From Flavilitoribacter sp020436695 (GTDB taxonomy: Bacteria > Bacteroidota > Bacteroidia > Chitinophagales > Saprospiraceae): a stretch of 64,000 nt of DNA. Where the stretch lies: positions 79,776 to 143,775 of the forward strand of contig JAWKLQ010000026.1 in assembly GCA_041392665.1 (NCBI GenBank), in the 5' to 3' direction. Made by a program: the position numbers and the translations under genes. The number at the start of each line of letters is the position of its first letter. Positions within the stretch are counted from its first letter, which is position 1. This document shows, in pieces, positions 26,868 through 36,234 of the stretch. The notes below the pieces were generated by a model. The model had not been told where the DNA came from. It saw only the letters and a list, made by a program, of their open reading frames with translations, and searched no databases.

Positions 26868-27502
26868 TAACTGCGTTTTGTGTTATCCAGATATGCACTT
26901 GCTCCCGGCTTTTGCAACAGTTCGTACAACATTTCTTTTGCTCTGAAAAGCTGGGCCTTGACGGTTCCCAGAGGAATGTTCAGCATGGCTGAGATCTCAT
27001 CATAGCTCAGTTCATCGAAATACCGCAACTGGATCATCTGGCGGTATTTGTCGTTGAGCTGAGTAATGACCTCACGCATCAGTTTTTGACGTTGTTGGCG
27101 AATCACCTGCTCCTCCGGATTCATCACAGAAGACCGCAGGCTGATGGTGTAATCGTGATCGCTATCCGGCTCAACGGGCTCGTCGATGGACAACATCCGC
27201 AATTTTTTTCTTCTTACGTGATCGATGCCGTTGTTGATGGCAATGCGGAACAGCCAGGTGCTGAAGGCATAGTTGGGAACGTAGGAAGGTAATTTGATGA
27301 ACGCTTTACCGAAGGCTTCGATGGTCAGATCGTGAGCATCCTCCTGATCGTTTACCATTTTGTACATTAATCGGTAGATGGAACCCTGGTAACGGTTCAT
27401 CAATAGTGTGTAGGCATTTTGATCGCCGGCTACGGCGCGCTTTACGATTTCAAAGTCTTCAATCGCTTTTTTGCTCAGGGATTTTTTTGCTACAATTTCC
27501 AT
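26867..27502 (-). CDS. RNA polymerase sigma-70 family (ECF-type) factor
   Basis: A 211-residue sigma factor with region 2 (DAYTLLMNRYQGSIYRLMYK-like start: QNAYTLLMNRYQGSIYRLMY, then EDAHDLTIEAFGKAF) and region 4 (LRYFDELSYDEISAMLNIPL, then GTVKAQLFRAKEML). A longer linker with DEPVEPDSDHDYTISLRSSV separates them. It should direct RNA polymerase to a set of alternative promoters. No typical membrane anti-sigma gene follows; instead a 49-codon ORF overlaps its stop. Its start overlaps the end of the GT2 gene by 13 bases, so the three are probably co-expressed. Confidence 0.93.
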   Translation of the reverse strand: MEIVAKKSLSKKAIEDFEIVKRAVAGDQNAYTLLMNRYQGSIYRLMYKMVNDQEDAHDLTIEAFGKAFIKLPSYVPNYAFSTWLFRIAINNGIDHVRRKKLRMLSIDEPVEPDSDHDYTISLRSSVMNPEEQVIRQQRQKLMREVITQLNDKYRQMIQLRYFDELSYDEISAMLNIPLGTVKAQLFRAKEMLYELLQKPGASAYLDNTKRS

Positions 27503-28605
27503 TTTTTTAGATTACCGGTGGTTAACAATAATACCGGTGAGAAGAAGAGATAATAGCAGGTAAAGGCAGCATCGAGAAGAGGAATCCAACGTAGGAGGGA
27601 AGGATCCCTGAGAAGCTTCAGGATGCGGGCGTACATCCAAAGTACTACCCCCATTCTCACCAAAAACATAAGGATGACCGCAGGCGCGTAGGTTGTTGGC
27701 AGCAGGATCAGCACACCGAGGTAGTGCATCACATGGCTGCCGGCTAGTCCGCCCAACAGTAACTGGTGGGTGAACTTGTACCGACTACCGGTGGTCAAGT
27801 GTCGAGATTTTTGGTAATAGTAGCTTCTCCAGGAGCTCTTGGGTGTTGACACCACAAAAGTGTCCGGATGGATTATAATGGCCGTATTTTGGCCGTTTGC
27901 TGCCTGGTTGATGAACAGATCGTCATCGCCCGAGGCGATATGTACATGGGACGTAAATCCCTGATGTTTGCGAAATAAAGTTTTTACATAGGCCAGGTTG
28001 CGACCAACGCCCATGTAAGGTAATTTCATTAATGCAAATGAAAAATACTGAATGGCTGTGTAGATAGATTCAAAGCGGATGAAGATGTTGAGGAAGCCTG
28101 CGTGGAGATTGTAAGGACTATAACCTAAGCTGATCTCTGTTGTGCCCTGTAAAGCCTGGGTCATTATGCTGAGCCAATGCTTGGTGACAGGCCGACAATC
28201 AGCGTCGGTAAGTAATAATCTTTCAAAACGGGCGGCTTCGATGCCCCTACTCAATGCTACCTTTTTGCCTGGTAGCGTTTGCTCTTTCAACTGAATGAGC
28301 TGCAATATCGGATATTTATTTTTAATATCCAAAAGAATTTCCCAACTTTTATCAGAAGAATTATCATCGACTACGATCACCTCAAAATCCGGATATTCCT
28401 GTTCCAGTACATGCGGTAGATTTTTGCGGAGATTTTCCGCTTCATTGCGGGCGCAGATGATCACGGAAACCGGTAGGGGCGGTTCAATTGCCGGAAATAT
28501 ATTTTTTCCCTGCCGGTAGTATGCCAGCCGGGAAAAGAACAGTAGCCAGTAGGCAAGCTGTAGGAGCGTGGCCATGAAAGTGAGCCAGAAAACGAGATGG
28601 AGCAT
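27490..28605 (-). CDS. membrane glycosyltransferase family 2
   Basis: A 371-residue protein with an N-terminal membrane helix (HLVFWLTFMATLLQLAYWLL), a GT-A domain with PVSVIICARNEAENL, VVDDNSSDKSWE and the metal-binding LLTDADCRP, then two or three C-terminal membrane helices (YLGVLILLPTTYAPAVILMF onward). The form is that of processive or lipid-linked GT2 enzymes facing the cytoplasm, with unknown sugar and acceptor. It overlaps the sigma factor gene by 13 bases. Two exact TAnnTTTG boxes lie upstream on this strand. Confidence 0.9.
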   Translation of the reverse strand: MLHLVFWLTFMATLLQLAYWLLFFSRLAYYRQGKNIFPAIEPPLPVSVIICARNEAENLRKNLPHVLEQEYPDFEVIVVDDNSSDKSWEILLDIKNKYPILQLIQLKEQTLPGKKVALSRGIEAARFERLLLTDADCRPVTKHWLSIMTQALQGTTEISLGYSPYNLHAGFLNIFIRFESIYTAIQYFSFALMKLPYMGVGRNLAYVKTLFRKHQGFTSHVHIASGDDDLFINQAANGQNTAIIIHPDTFVVSTPKSSWRSYYYQKSRHLTTGSRYKFTHQLLLGGLAGSHVMHYLGVLILLPTTYAPAVILMFLVRMGVVLWMYARILKLLRDPSLLRWIPLLDAAFTCYYLFFSPVLLLTTGNLKKWKL

Positions 28606-28628
28606 GATCTTTTAGTCGGACATAGCTT

Positions 28629-28650
28629 CAAAGTTACGGGCACAAAGGTA
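28629..28650 (-). promoter_or_regulatory. two -7 boxes upstream of GT2-sigma genes
   Basis: Minus strand: TACCTTTG at 28650-28643 and TAACTTTG at 28636-28629, both exact TAnnTTTG matches, 24-45 bases before the GT2 ATG at 28605. They may be alternative starts. Confidence 0.5.
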
Positions 28651-28728
28651 ATTGAGGATTTGCTTTCGAGGGCAATAACACCAATTAAAACCATGGGGGG
28701 AAATCATTGCTGCCTAGCCGCCGATCTT

Positions 28729-30249
28729 TTACTTCACGGAAATCATTTTTTTCGTATCGATCACTTTGCCGTCGAGTATCAGGCTATAAAAGTATGTGCC
28801 TCCCGTGAGCAGGTCCGTTTCCAGAATAGTTTTCCCATGGCCACGTTGCGGGATCGAAATGACTTTTAGTACCCGGCCGTTGGCATCAGATACCTCTAGT
28901 TTAGCCTCCTTTATAGTTGCGGGGATATCGTGTACAATGCTGGTGTTGTTACTAAAAGGATTGGGCTGATTCTGCTCCAGGCGCGCGTTGGTCAGGCCGA
29001 TATGCTGTGTGTTTTCCTGGTCCGACTGTTGTTCGATCAATTGCCCTACCAGGGCCTCTAATTGAGCCAAACGACTTTCCAATGCCTGGTTTCTGCGTTC
29101 GAGTGCCTGATTTTCTCGTTCCAGGGAGAGAAAGCGGTCCTCATTCTCTTCGATCAGTACCTGTTGTTCCTGCGTCGCTTTGGTGAGAATGGGGATCAGC
29201 CCCATATATTCTACTCCCAGGTAATCCGTTCGCTCCACGTTCAGACTATCTCCATCCGGGTAGGGTGCGGCGTGGACCTGCTCGCGAACTAGTTCCGGAA
29301 ATACTTCCTGTAACTCCTGGGCAATAAAACCGAAGCGCTGCCCGGAGGCCAGGTTCATCCGCTTGAATTCTTCTCTCTTCATTTCGTAAGTCTTCGGGCG
29401 GAGGCGCAGCACACGGTCCAGTGCGGTAAATTCCCGGATGTTCTTTTTTAATTTTTGATCGGATGCAGTGCTGAAGGTACCGGTATAAGCCATATTCCCG
29501 CTAGCGTACACCGCATATCCAAAGTCGGGGTCGGCCGTTCCCAATACGCCGTACCTGGTGCCCGAACTTGTGAAGGCTTGTCCTACCACGCCGAATCGAA
29601 TGCCGGTACCACTACCCTGGCAAGTACTGTAAACTCCCCAACGGCTCTCGTTGGTGGCACTGGTATTATTGGCCGATATCGCAATCTGGTCCTGACCGAA
29701 CTCCTGCACGTACAGTTGAGCATTAAAATCTTGAGTGTACGTCCCCATACCCATATTGCCCTCTTCGGGGTTGACGAAAAGTAAGGGGTAGAAGATGGGA
29801 AGACCATTGATGACACGGGTATACCTAAGGGATAGCGCGGACTGGACCTGATCGTTTTCGTCAAATGCACCAACATCGGTGATACCAAAGGTCCAGGTCT
29901 CCTGATCCTGAGTACCGGATGTTACAAAAGTAAGCTCTTTGAGGTCCAGATTACTCCGGCTTGCCGGAAAGAGTGCAAAGTCCTTAACCGTAAATCCCTG
30001 TCCGTCTGAAATAGCCTTCAGGAGGTCTCCACCTGCAGATACAGTACCAGGAGTAATGGTTGAACTACTGAAACCATCCTGAATAGTTACTCCATTTAGC
30101 CTGTAAGTAGCGCCGATCTGAGAATTGGAATCGTCGGAAAAAGTAAGACGATCCGGAACAAGCTTAGAGGATTGCTGCGCAGAGCCCAACCAAACGAAGC
30201 TCAGTTGCAGGCACGTAGATAAAATGGCTGCGAGTATTAATGATCTCAT
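28729..30249 (-). CDS. secreted S74 chaperone-domain protein with T9SS sorting domain
   Basis: A 506-residue protein with a signal peptide (MRSLILAAILSTCLQLSFVW then LGSAQQ). A long beta-rich N-terminal part (~30-265) leads to an S74-type intramolecular chaperone domain: SDQKLKKNIREFTALDRVLR, then RFGFIAQELQEVFPELV. A ~55-residue coiled coil follows (EENEDRFLSLERENQALERR onward), then a T9SS type A C-terminal domain (LEQNQPNPFSNNTSI). In phage tail spikes and Nanfy-like proteins, S74 domains drive trimer formation and may cleave themselves. Here a trimeric surface protein is likely. It follows the secreted hypothetical gene with a 42-bp gap. Confidence 0.85.
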   Translation of the reverse strand: MRSLILAAILSTCLQLSFVWLGSAQQSSKLVPDRLTFSDDSNSQIGATYRLNGVTIQDGFSSSTITPGTVSAGGDLLKAISDGQGFTVKDFALFPASRSNLDLKELTFVTSGTQDQETWTFGITDVGAFDENDQVQSALSLRYTRVINGLPIFYPLLFVNPEEGNMGMGTYTQDFNAQLYVQEFGQDQIAISANNTSATNESRWGVYSTCQGSGTGIRFGVVGQAFTSSGTRYGVLGTADPDFGYAVYASGNMAYTGTFSTASDQKLKKNIREFTALDRVLRLRPKTYEMKREEFKRMNLASGQRFGFIAQELQEVFPELVREQVHAAPYPDGDSLNVERTDYLGVEYMGLIPILTKATQEQQVLIEENEDRFLSLERENQALERRNQALESRLAQLEALVGQLIEQQSDQENTQHIGLTNARLEQNQPNPFSNNTSIVHDIPATIKEAKLEVSDANGRVLKVISIPQRGHGKTILETDLLTGGTYFYSLILDGKVIDTKKMISVK

Positions 30250-30291
30250 GGGGAACTGTTATTTTCCCGATAAGATACACATTTTTAATTT

Positions 30292-31257
30292 TCAATATGG
30301 CACCTGGTATACCAGTACTTTTCCCTTTTCTGTCGGATATTTCCAAACGATGTAAGAAGATGTAGCAGGTGCCGGACTATTAGCCACCTCATAGTCGGAT
30401 GGTTTTGGTGAGACTGATCTCTGAAGAGCAACTGATGGTTCTATTTCCGGGCTGGAACTTTGAGGAATTATCCATATGGTGCTCGGGTAGTTATAATCAA
30501 TAGGGCGGTTACTGGCTGGTGGAGCATCCAAAGCAGGTTCGGTTGGGTCAGCACTCCGGGCATTCGTAGGCATAATCTGTTCAATCATTCTTTTCCCCGG
30601 TCGCCGCCGTTCGAGTTGTGTGCCTTTCGGAAAGAATAAAGGAGTGACATATTTTCCCTGATCAGAAGAAGGGTAAGAAGGCATATAGGTGCTATAATCA
30701 TCCGGGACGGCTACCTGAAATGGGGTTTGGTCATTCAGCGCAAAAGTTTCCGATTGCACCATTTCTTTCCATTTCACCGGTAGGACGAAGCTGATAAACC
30801 GATCCTGTTCGGGTATAAAGAGGGTAACGGTTAAGCAACTCATCATCCTTTGGGACTGGCCGGCCGGAGCGATCTGAAAAGAGATCTTATTAGCCAGTAC
30901 TTCCACAGAAGAGATCTTTTCTCCATCCAGCACCAGGTCTGCACTGATACTTTTATACGCCCAGTTCCCTCTAATTCCTCTCAGAGAGAGATTCACCGTG
31001 TTGCGCATACGGCTGAAAAAGATTAATGGATCGGAGCAGGAAGGCTGGTAAAAATCATGATCCAATGCCTGCTGATGAGAGATGACCGGTTGACGGGAAA
31101 GATAACAGTTATACGGCTTTTGGTCCGGCGAAATCTGTTGTACATCAACGGCATTGACATCTACGCTGAGTGAAATGTTTTGCTGCCCAACGAGGAATGA
31201 AGTGGATAGCAATAATACGAATAGCACTAAAAAATAGCGGGAAAGGCATGTAGACAT
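30292..31257 (-). CDS. secreted protein of unknown function
   Basis: A 321-residue protein from the Met at 31257, which gives a better signal peptide (MSTCLSRYFLVLFVLLLSTS then FLVGQQ) than the frame start at 31281. The mature part is beta-rich with NTVNLSLRGIRGNWAYKSIS and SFVLPVKWKEMV, then a Pro- and Ser-rich region from about residue 200 (PTEPALDAPPASNRPIDYNY). The end is short and hydrophobic-aromatic (YIVWKYPTEKGKVLVYQVPY). I recognise no family. It lies between GH31 and the S74 protein on the same strand and may share a transcript with the latter. Confidence 0.65.
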   Translation of the reverse strand: MSTCLSRYFLVLFVLLLSTSFLVGQQNISLSVDVNAVDVQQISPDQKPYNCYLSRQPVISHQQALDHDFYQPSCSDPLIFFSRMRNTVNLSLRGIRGNWAYKSISADLVLDGEKISSVEVLANKISFQIAPAGQSQRMMSCLTVTLFIPEQDRFISFVLPVKWKEMVQSETFALNDQTPFQVAVPDDYSTYMPSYPSSDQGKYVTPLFFPKGTQLERRRPGKRMIEQIMPTNARSADPTEPALDAPPASNRPIDYNYPSTIWIIPQSSSPEIEPSVALQRSVSPKPSDYEVANSPAPATSSYIVWKYPTEKGKVLVYQVPY

Positions 31258-31365
31258 GCACGAAACTGGGGGTAAAATCATGACGGTTGTGTTAACTGAG
31301 GTTTGTAAATCAATGTGATAAAAATAAAAACTTTAGCTTATAAAAGCAAGTGGTGATCCTTATGA

Positions 31366-33504
31366 TCACGGCCTGGACATAAAAATCCAGCGCACTTCCT
31401 GTGCATAATTAAAATGTTCCGGACGTTCTATGATTATACTTCCCCTGAGATCATCACCATTTACCTCCACCCGCATGGTGGCCCATGAAAAGGCTCCCTG
31501 CTCGTAGTTAAAGGTAGTGCCGTCATCATCATATAGTGTAGATTGGCCGGAAGAGCGGCCATAATGCCGTATTTCAAGCGGCAGGATCTCGTCCGGTCCG
31601 GGCATCTGGTTGCGGGCGGCGATCATGGGAACGATCCCTCCATCCTTTACGAATAATGGAATGTGTTCCAGGCCGGGTGTAATGGTGATCACTTCACGCT
31701 CACCCACGTATTCGCCCGTATAGAAATCAAACCATTTGCCGGGAGGCAAAACGACTTCCCGACTGGTTTCCTCTGCAAACATAGGAGCTACCAGGATCGC
31801 ATCGCCCATCATATATTGATAACGGATCTCTTTGGTAGCATAGGCTGCATAAGGATTGTCAGTGCTGTTGAATTGACCTTTTTCCTTTGAGGACCTGTAC
31901 TCATCTCTTCCGAACAACTGCATGGCCCGGAAAGGAGGAATACCCTCAGCGTGATATCTGGCAAAAGCGGTATAGAGATAAGGTAGCAGACGCATACGTA
32001 GTTGTGCTACGGCCCGTACTTCAGCTTCTACTTCCGGAAAGGTCCAGGGTTTGGTCCCGTCCGCCCAGGCATTGAGCATGGCCATTGGTGAAAAACAAAC
32101 CGATTGCATACGCCTGAGCCACTCTTCAGCCGTTTTGGACGCCCGCACTTCCGGCGTCCATAATACGCCGATAAAACTGCTGTTGATCAGAGCGGTGATG
32201 AAATCTTTATGACTGTAGTAGTCATTGTACACTACATAAGGGAAACTGCTGGCACCGGCATTGGAGGCCCGGACGAGACCGTAAGTTCGCTGGTTTTTCT
32301 CCCGGAACCATTCTGCCGTCATCCGCTGTACCAGCAGGCCGTATACCTGGCGCATTTCTTCTGCACTGGTACCCGATGGGAAAGTAGCCACATCCGGCCA
32401 CAACCATTGATCATAGCCGTCCACCTCATCGATCTTATAACCGCTTACGCCCGGATCGATGTGATTTTTTATAAAATGCTCTTTGTAGAGCAATCGGGCC
32501 TTTTCCAGCGTAAAATCGGGAACCAGCCCGTTCCATACGGTATGAGAACCTGCAAATGGTTGTATTTTCGAATACAGACTTCCTTTCGGCGAGATATACG
32601 GATTCAGCCAGAGATTAGCCCTTATTCCCTTTTCCCTGAGTTTGCCAAGAAACCCGGCCGGGTCCGGAAAGCGCGTTTCATCCCATTCAAAAGTACAGGG
32701 ATAAGCCATCGAATGCCAGCCCGGCTCAACACCGATAAAGTCGAGTGGAAAATCATGTTGTTCAAAATCGCTTACCTCTTTGAGAATGTCTTGATCCGAA
32801 TACAGGGTGGGGACGCGTTGGGTAAAACCAAGTCCCCATTTGGGGGGCAGGCAGCCGCCACCATTGAACAAATTATATCGCTGCACCACTTCCAGCATGG
32901 AGGGCCCGGCAAACACATAGATATCCGTACCGTCGGCCGGTACCAGCATTTCCACGGCATCCGAATAAGGCTGTGCTTCCCAGGCTTTATCGGTATTCCT
33001 ATCTCGCAGGACCGGTGGCTCCTCCGCATCGGTGCGCACACCCGTACCGGCATAGACCGTAGTATATCTGGCCGCATCAACCAATACTCCATAGCCGGCG
33101 GTAGAAACATAAAAGGGCACCGGTGCATGGGTGCGTCCGTTATCCTGGCCACCATAATGATCCACGTGCAGGGTCATGATTCGTCCTCGCTGATTGTGGG
33201 TCTTGAACTGCAGGCCCAGTCCGAATAGTTCCTCATTTCGCTGCAGGGGAAAGCGCAGGTGAACTTTGCCGTTAATTACCTCCGCTTTGATCAGCTTCTG
33301 ATCGAGAGGGAAATCTGCCGGAGATAATTTTTGCAGGGCCTCCAGGTCAGGACTTGCACCGGCGGTACTCACCAGCGTAATGGGCTGTGCTTCCCCTACA
33401 GAAGTTTTCCAGATCCCGGGAGCTATTGTCTCCCAGCTTTGGGCCGGTGATGTCACTGTAAACCAACAGTAACTTATCAGTAACAGGATGTGTTTGCTCT
33501 TCAT
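31366..33504 (-). CDS. secreted GH31-family glycoside hydrolase
   Basis: A 712-residue protein from the ATG at 33504; the preceding TTG is less likely. Signal peptide MKSKHILLLISYCWFTVTSP then AQ. An N-terminal beta domain (~25-210, FGLGLQFKTHNQRG) is followed by a TIM barrel with FPLDFIGVEPGWHSM, ANLWLNPYISP and the probable nucleophile in GYKIDEVDGYDQW, then the C-terminal beta domain with YMMGDAILVAPMF and LPPGKWFDFYTGE, a hallmark of GH31. Members are alpha-glucosidases, alpha-xylosidases and related enzymes; the exact sugar is not decided. It lies 55 bp after the FtsX-type permease gene. Confidence 0.92.
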   Translation of the reverse strand: MKSKHILLLISYCWFTVTSPAQSWETIAPGIWKTSVGEAQPITLVSTAGASPDLEALQKLSPADFPLDQKLIKAEVINGKVHLRFPLQRNEELFGLGLQFKTHNQRGRIMTLHVDHYGGQDNGRTHAPVPFYVSTAGYGVLVDAARYTTVYAGTGVRTDAEEPPVLRDRNTDKAWEAQPYSDAVEMLVPADGTDIYVFAGPSMLEVVQRYNLFNGGGCLPPKWGLGFTQRVPTLYSDQDILKEVSDFEQHDFPLDFIGVEPGWHSMAYPCTFEWDETRFPDPAGFLGKLREKGIRANLWLNPYISPKGSLYSKIQPFAGSHTVWNGLVPDFTLEKARLLYKEHFIKNHIDPGVSGYKIDEVDGYDQWLWPDVATFPSGTSAEEMRQVYGLLVQRMTAEWFREKNQRTYGLVRASNAGASSFPYVVYNDYYSHKDFITALINSSFIGVLWTPEVRASKTAEEWLRRMQSVCFSPMAMLNAWADGTKPWTFPEVEAEVRAVAQLRMRLLPYLYTAFARYHAEGIPPFRAMQLFGRDEYRSSKEKGQFNSTDNPYAAYATKEIRYQYMMGDAILVAPMFAEETSREVVLPPGKWFDFYTGEYVGEREVITITPGLEHIPLFVKDGGIVPMIAARNQMPGPDEILPLEIRHYGRSSGQSTLYDDDGTTFNYEQGAFSWATMRVEVNGDDLRGSIIIERPEHFNYAQEVRWIFMSRP

Positions 33505-33559
33505 CAATTACTTATGATCTTATCTTTTAAATATAGTCTCTTTCTGCTCATCGGACGCC

Positions 33560-35929
33560 TCATTCCTGTTTCAATGCGGCTACCGGATTGGTCCGTGCTG
33601 TCTTCATCGCTTTCACGGATACGGTTAGCCAGGCGATCGTCAGGATCATTGACCCTCCCAGCAGGAATATCCACCAGGATAGTTGTGTGTGGTAGGCAAA
33701 GTTTTCGAGCCAGTGCCTCATGGCGTACCACGTCAATGGGAAGGCGATGAGAAGCGCCCAGGCGATCAGCAACAGAAATTCTCCGGATAATAAACCGATC
33801 AGACCGGGGATGGTAGCACCCAGTACTTTTCGTATTCCTACTTCCTTCACACGCTGTTCAATAGAAAAAGAGGCCAATCCCCAAATACCTAGCAGGGCGA
33901 TGAGTATCGAGAGAAAAGAAAAATAGAGAAACATGGTGCGAAACTGCATCTCCGTCCGGTATACCTGATTGATCGTATCGTCCAGAAAATAAAAATCGAA
34001 AGGAGCATTTGGTAATACGGAGTCCCAGGTCTTTTTTACTTCATTAACCGTTGCCGGCAGATTGCCGGGAGCTATTTTCAGGGATAGATAGTTAAATCTT
34101 TCCATCCAGGGCGCATTAGTAAGAATGAGCGGCTGGATATCAGCATACAAGGGAGCAAAATTGAAATCTTTGACCACTCCGATCACCCGGTGTTCTCCGT
34201 CCCGACTGATGGTTTTCCCCAAAGGCTCTTCCCAATGCAGTGCCTTTACTAAAGCTTCATTGACCAGATACCCGGATTGATCGGCAGGTCGTGCCGGATC
34301 GAAAAACCGGCCCTGCGAAAGCTCTAATCCGAAGGTCTCCAGAAATTGAGCATCAACATCTGCGACGTGGATCATTATGGGTTTTTCCATGCCCTCCGGT
34401 AAGTAACCATTCTGGGTGAAGCCCTTGCCCGGTATTTCAGAGATGGCGGATACGTGTATGATTTGGGATAATTGAGCAAACGCCTGTTTTAAATTATCTA
34501 TTTCCATACCGGCATCCTGCCCGGCAAGCGGTATGACCATCAGTTGTTCTTTATCAAATCCCAGTTCTTTATTCTCCAAAAAATTGAGTTGACGGGTAAT
34601 GAAAAAGGTAGAGATGATCAGTATGGCAGATATGGCAAACTGGAACACGACCAGTATATTCCTTAGATTGAGGTTTAGCCTCCCTCTTTTTTGAAACGGG
34701 CCTTTAATAGTGGTCAATATCTTGAGCGATGACAGATAAAAAGCCGGATAGCTGCCGGCAATTAGCCCCACCGAAAAAAACAATAGTAACAATATGCCGA
34801 CCGTAGGCAGGTCTGTAAGCCCCGAAAGGCTGAGGTTTTTTTCCATTACCTGCCGATACAAAGGGGAAAGCCGGGTCACCAAAAGCAGGGCCAACGCAAA
34901 AGAGATACCGGTAATGAGAAAGGATTCACCGAGAAACTGTCGGATAAGGTCTACCCTTCCGGCCCCGATCACTTTACGCACACCTACCTCTTTAGCTCTC
35001 CTGGAGGCCCGGGCTGTTGTCAGATTGATAAAATTCACACAGGCAATGATGAGAATGAGCAGGCCCACTGCTCCGAATATATATAGATTGGAGCGCAGGT
35101 TATTGGAATAGGAATTGAAATACAAATGGATCTTTTGCATCGGCTGCAGATAAGGTTGCAACGCTATCCCAAAGTCAGCATATTTTTGGTTGATGTGCGG
35201 CCACATGAACGCAGGAAATTTTGCGGCCAAATCTTCAGCTCTAGCATGTTGTGCGAGCTTGATATAGGTGATGTATTGATTGCCGCCATCCCAGCCCAGG
35301 TGCAGATCCGGATTCTGGAACAGAGAACTAAAGGACACTAAAGCATTGAACTGCAAATGAGAATTTTCGGGTGGGTCTGCGACAATCCCTTTCACTTCAT
35401 ACTGGTGATTATCTTCCAGGACCACTACTTTGCCTATCGGGTTTTCCCGGTCAAATATTTGCCTGGACATCTTTTCGGTCAGTACCAGTGAATAAGGGGC
35501 TTTCAAGGCAGTTGTTGCATCTCCGGCCAATAAGTTGAAAGAAAAAAGCTCAAACAAAGTGGAATCCGCATATTGTAATGCGTCAAGCCGGAAAGACTCC
35601 TTTTCATAGGAAAGGTAAGCCTCCCGGGGAGTTGAAAATCGCATATACTGCTCCACCTCGGGAAATTCGCTCACCATGGCCGGACCTATCGGTGGCGTAA
35701 ACACATAACTGTCGTCTTCAGGGACATCTCCTCTTTGGGTGACCACGCCAATACGGTAAAGCTGATCTCCCTGCTCGTGGAAATTGTCGTAACTCAGTTC
35801 AAAACGGATATATAACAGAATGAGCATTACCGCTGCGAGGCCAACCGCCAGCCCCAGGATGTTGATGCCGCTGTAGAGTTTGTTCTTTAGCAGGCTTCGG
35901 AAAGTAGATTTTAGATAGTTTTGAAACAT
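33560..35929 (-). CDS. FtsX/MacB-type ABC transporter permease
   Basis: A 789-residue protein from the Met at 35929, where MFQNYLKSTFRSLLKNKLYS begins a standard MacB-type N-terminus; the 15-codon upstream extension is not conserved-looking. It has two MacB-type periplasmic domains, each followed by FtsX permease helices, giving eight membrane segments: one at INILGLAVGLAAVMLILLYI, three around residues 280-420, one at NILVVFQFAISAILIISTFF, and three at the end. It probably exports substrate across, or senses at, the inner membrane with an ATPase encoded elsewhere, as no ATPase gene is nearby. This large two-domain form is abundant in Bacteroidota. Confidence 0.93.
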   Translation of the reverse strand: MFQNYLKSTFRSLLKNKLYSGINILGLAVGLAAVMLILLYIRFELSYDNFHEQGDQLYRIGVVTQRGDVPEDDSYVFTPPIGPAMVSEFPEVEQYMRFSTPREAYLSYEKESFRLDALQYADSTLFELFSFNLLAGDATTALKAPYSLVLTEKMSRQIFDRENPIGKVVVLEDNHQYEVKGIVADPPENSHLQFNALVSFSSLFQNPDLHLGWDGGNQYITYIKLAQHARAEDLAAKFPAFMWPHINQKYADFGIALQPYLQPMQKIHLYFNSYSNNLRSNLYIFGAVGLLILIIACVNFINLTTARASRRAKEVGVRKVIGAGRVDLIRQFLGESFLITGISFALALLLVTRLSPLYRQVMEKNLSLSGLTDLPTVGILLLLFFSVGLIAGSYPAFYLSSLKILTTIKGPFQKRGRLNLNLRNILVVFQFAISAILIISTFFITRQLNFLENKELGFDKEQLMVIPLAGQDAGMEIDNLKQAFAQLSQIIHVSAISEIPGKGFTQNGYLPEGMEKPIMIHVADVDAQFLETFGLELSQGRFFDPARPADQSGYLVNEALVKALHWEEPLGKTISRDGEHRVIGVVKDFNFAPLYADIQPLILTNAPWMERFNYLSLKIAPGNLPATVNEVKKTWDSVLPNAPFDFYFLDDTINQVYRTEMQFRTMFLYFSFLSILIALLGIWGLASFSIEQRVKEVGIRKVLGATIPGLIGLLSGEFLLLIAWALLIAFPLTWYAMRHWLENFAYHTQLSWWIFLLGGSMILTIAWLTVSVKAMKTARTNPVAALKQE

Positions 35930-36051
35930 AGTCGGGTTTTTAGCGGACGTCGTCTGGTGCAAAACTTGTCCCATTGTAATACTCCTGGAAAGTTATTGAG
36001 AATAAGTCGCCTAAGCAAATAATACAATGTGGACCTTAGTACTGGACAAAT

Positions 36052-36108
36052 GGATGTTGGGATGTTGGGATATTGGGATATTGGGATGAATCCCAAGATC
36101 CCAACGTC
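36052..36108. repeat. GGATGTTG tandem repeat with complementary arm
   Basis: Four and a half 8-bp units (GGATGTTG twice, then GGATATTG twice, 36052-36088) are followed by an inverted complement (36090-36108) that pairs with the first 19 bases at 17 positions. It lies in the 305-bp gap 35930-36234. Apart from the promoter box at 36185, I see nothing else in that gap. Confidence 0.6.
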
Positions 36109-36184
36109 CAAGTTTCCAAATATCCAGTAGTTTAAATGCGGACATGGATTACCGGATAAATTGGCCGAAGGAAAGCGTTGCTGT

Positions 36185-36192
36185 TACTTTTG
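36185..36192 (+). promoter_or_regulatory. -7 box (TACTTTTG) for the GlsB/YeaQ gene
   Basis: An exact TAnnTTTG match 42 bases before the ATG, with ATTG 21 bases further upstream as a possible -33 element. Confidence 0.55.
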
Positions 36193-36234
36193 AAGGGTAG
36201 GCCACGTCTTAATGGATAACTAAAACACTAACCA

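Noticed and set aside
32209..33228. 339-codon plus-strand ORF inside the GH31 gene
   Set aside because: Antisense to a clear GH31 enzyme, no recognisable domain.
16730..36108. CRISPR array among the short repeats
   Set aside because: The repeat units are 7-10 bases and directly adjacent, with no spacers and no cas genes.
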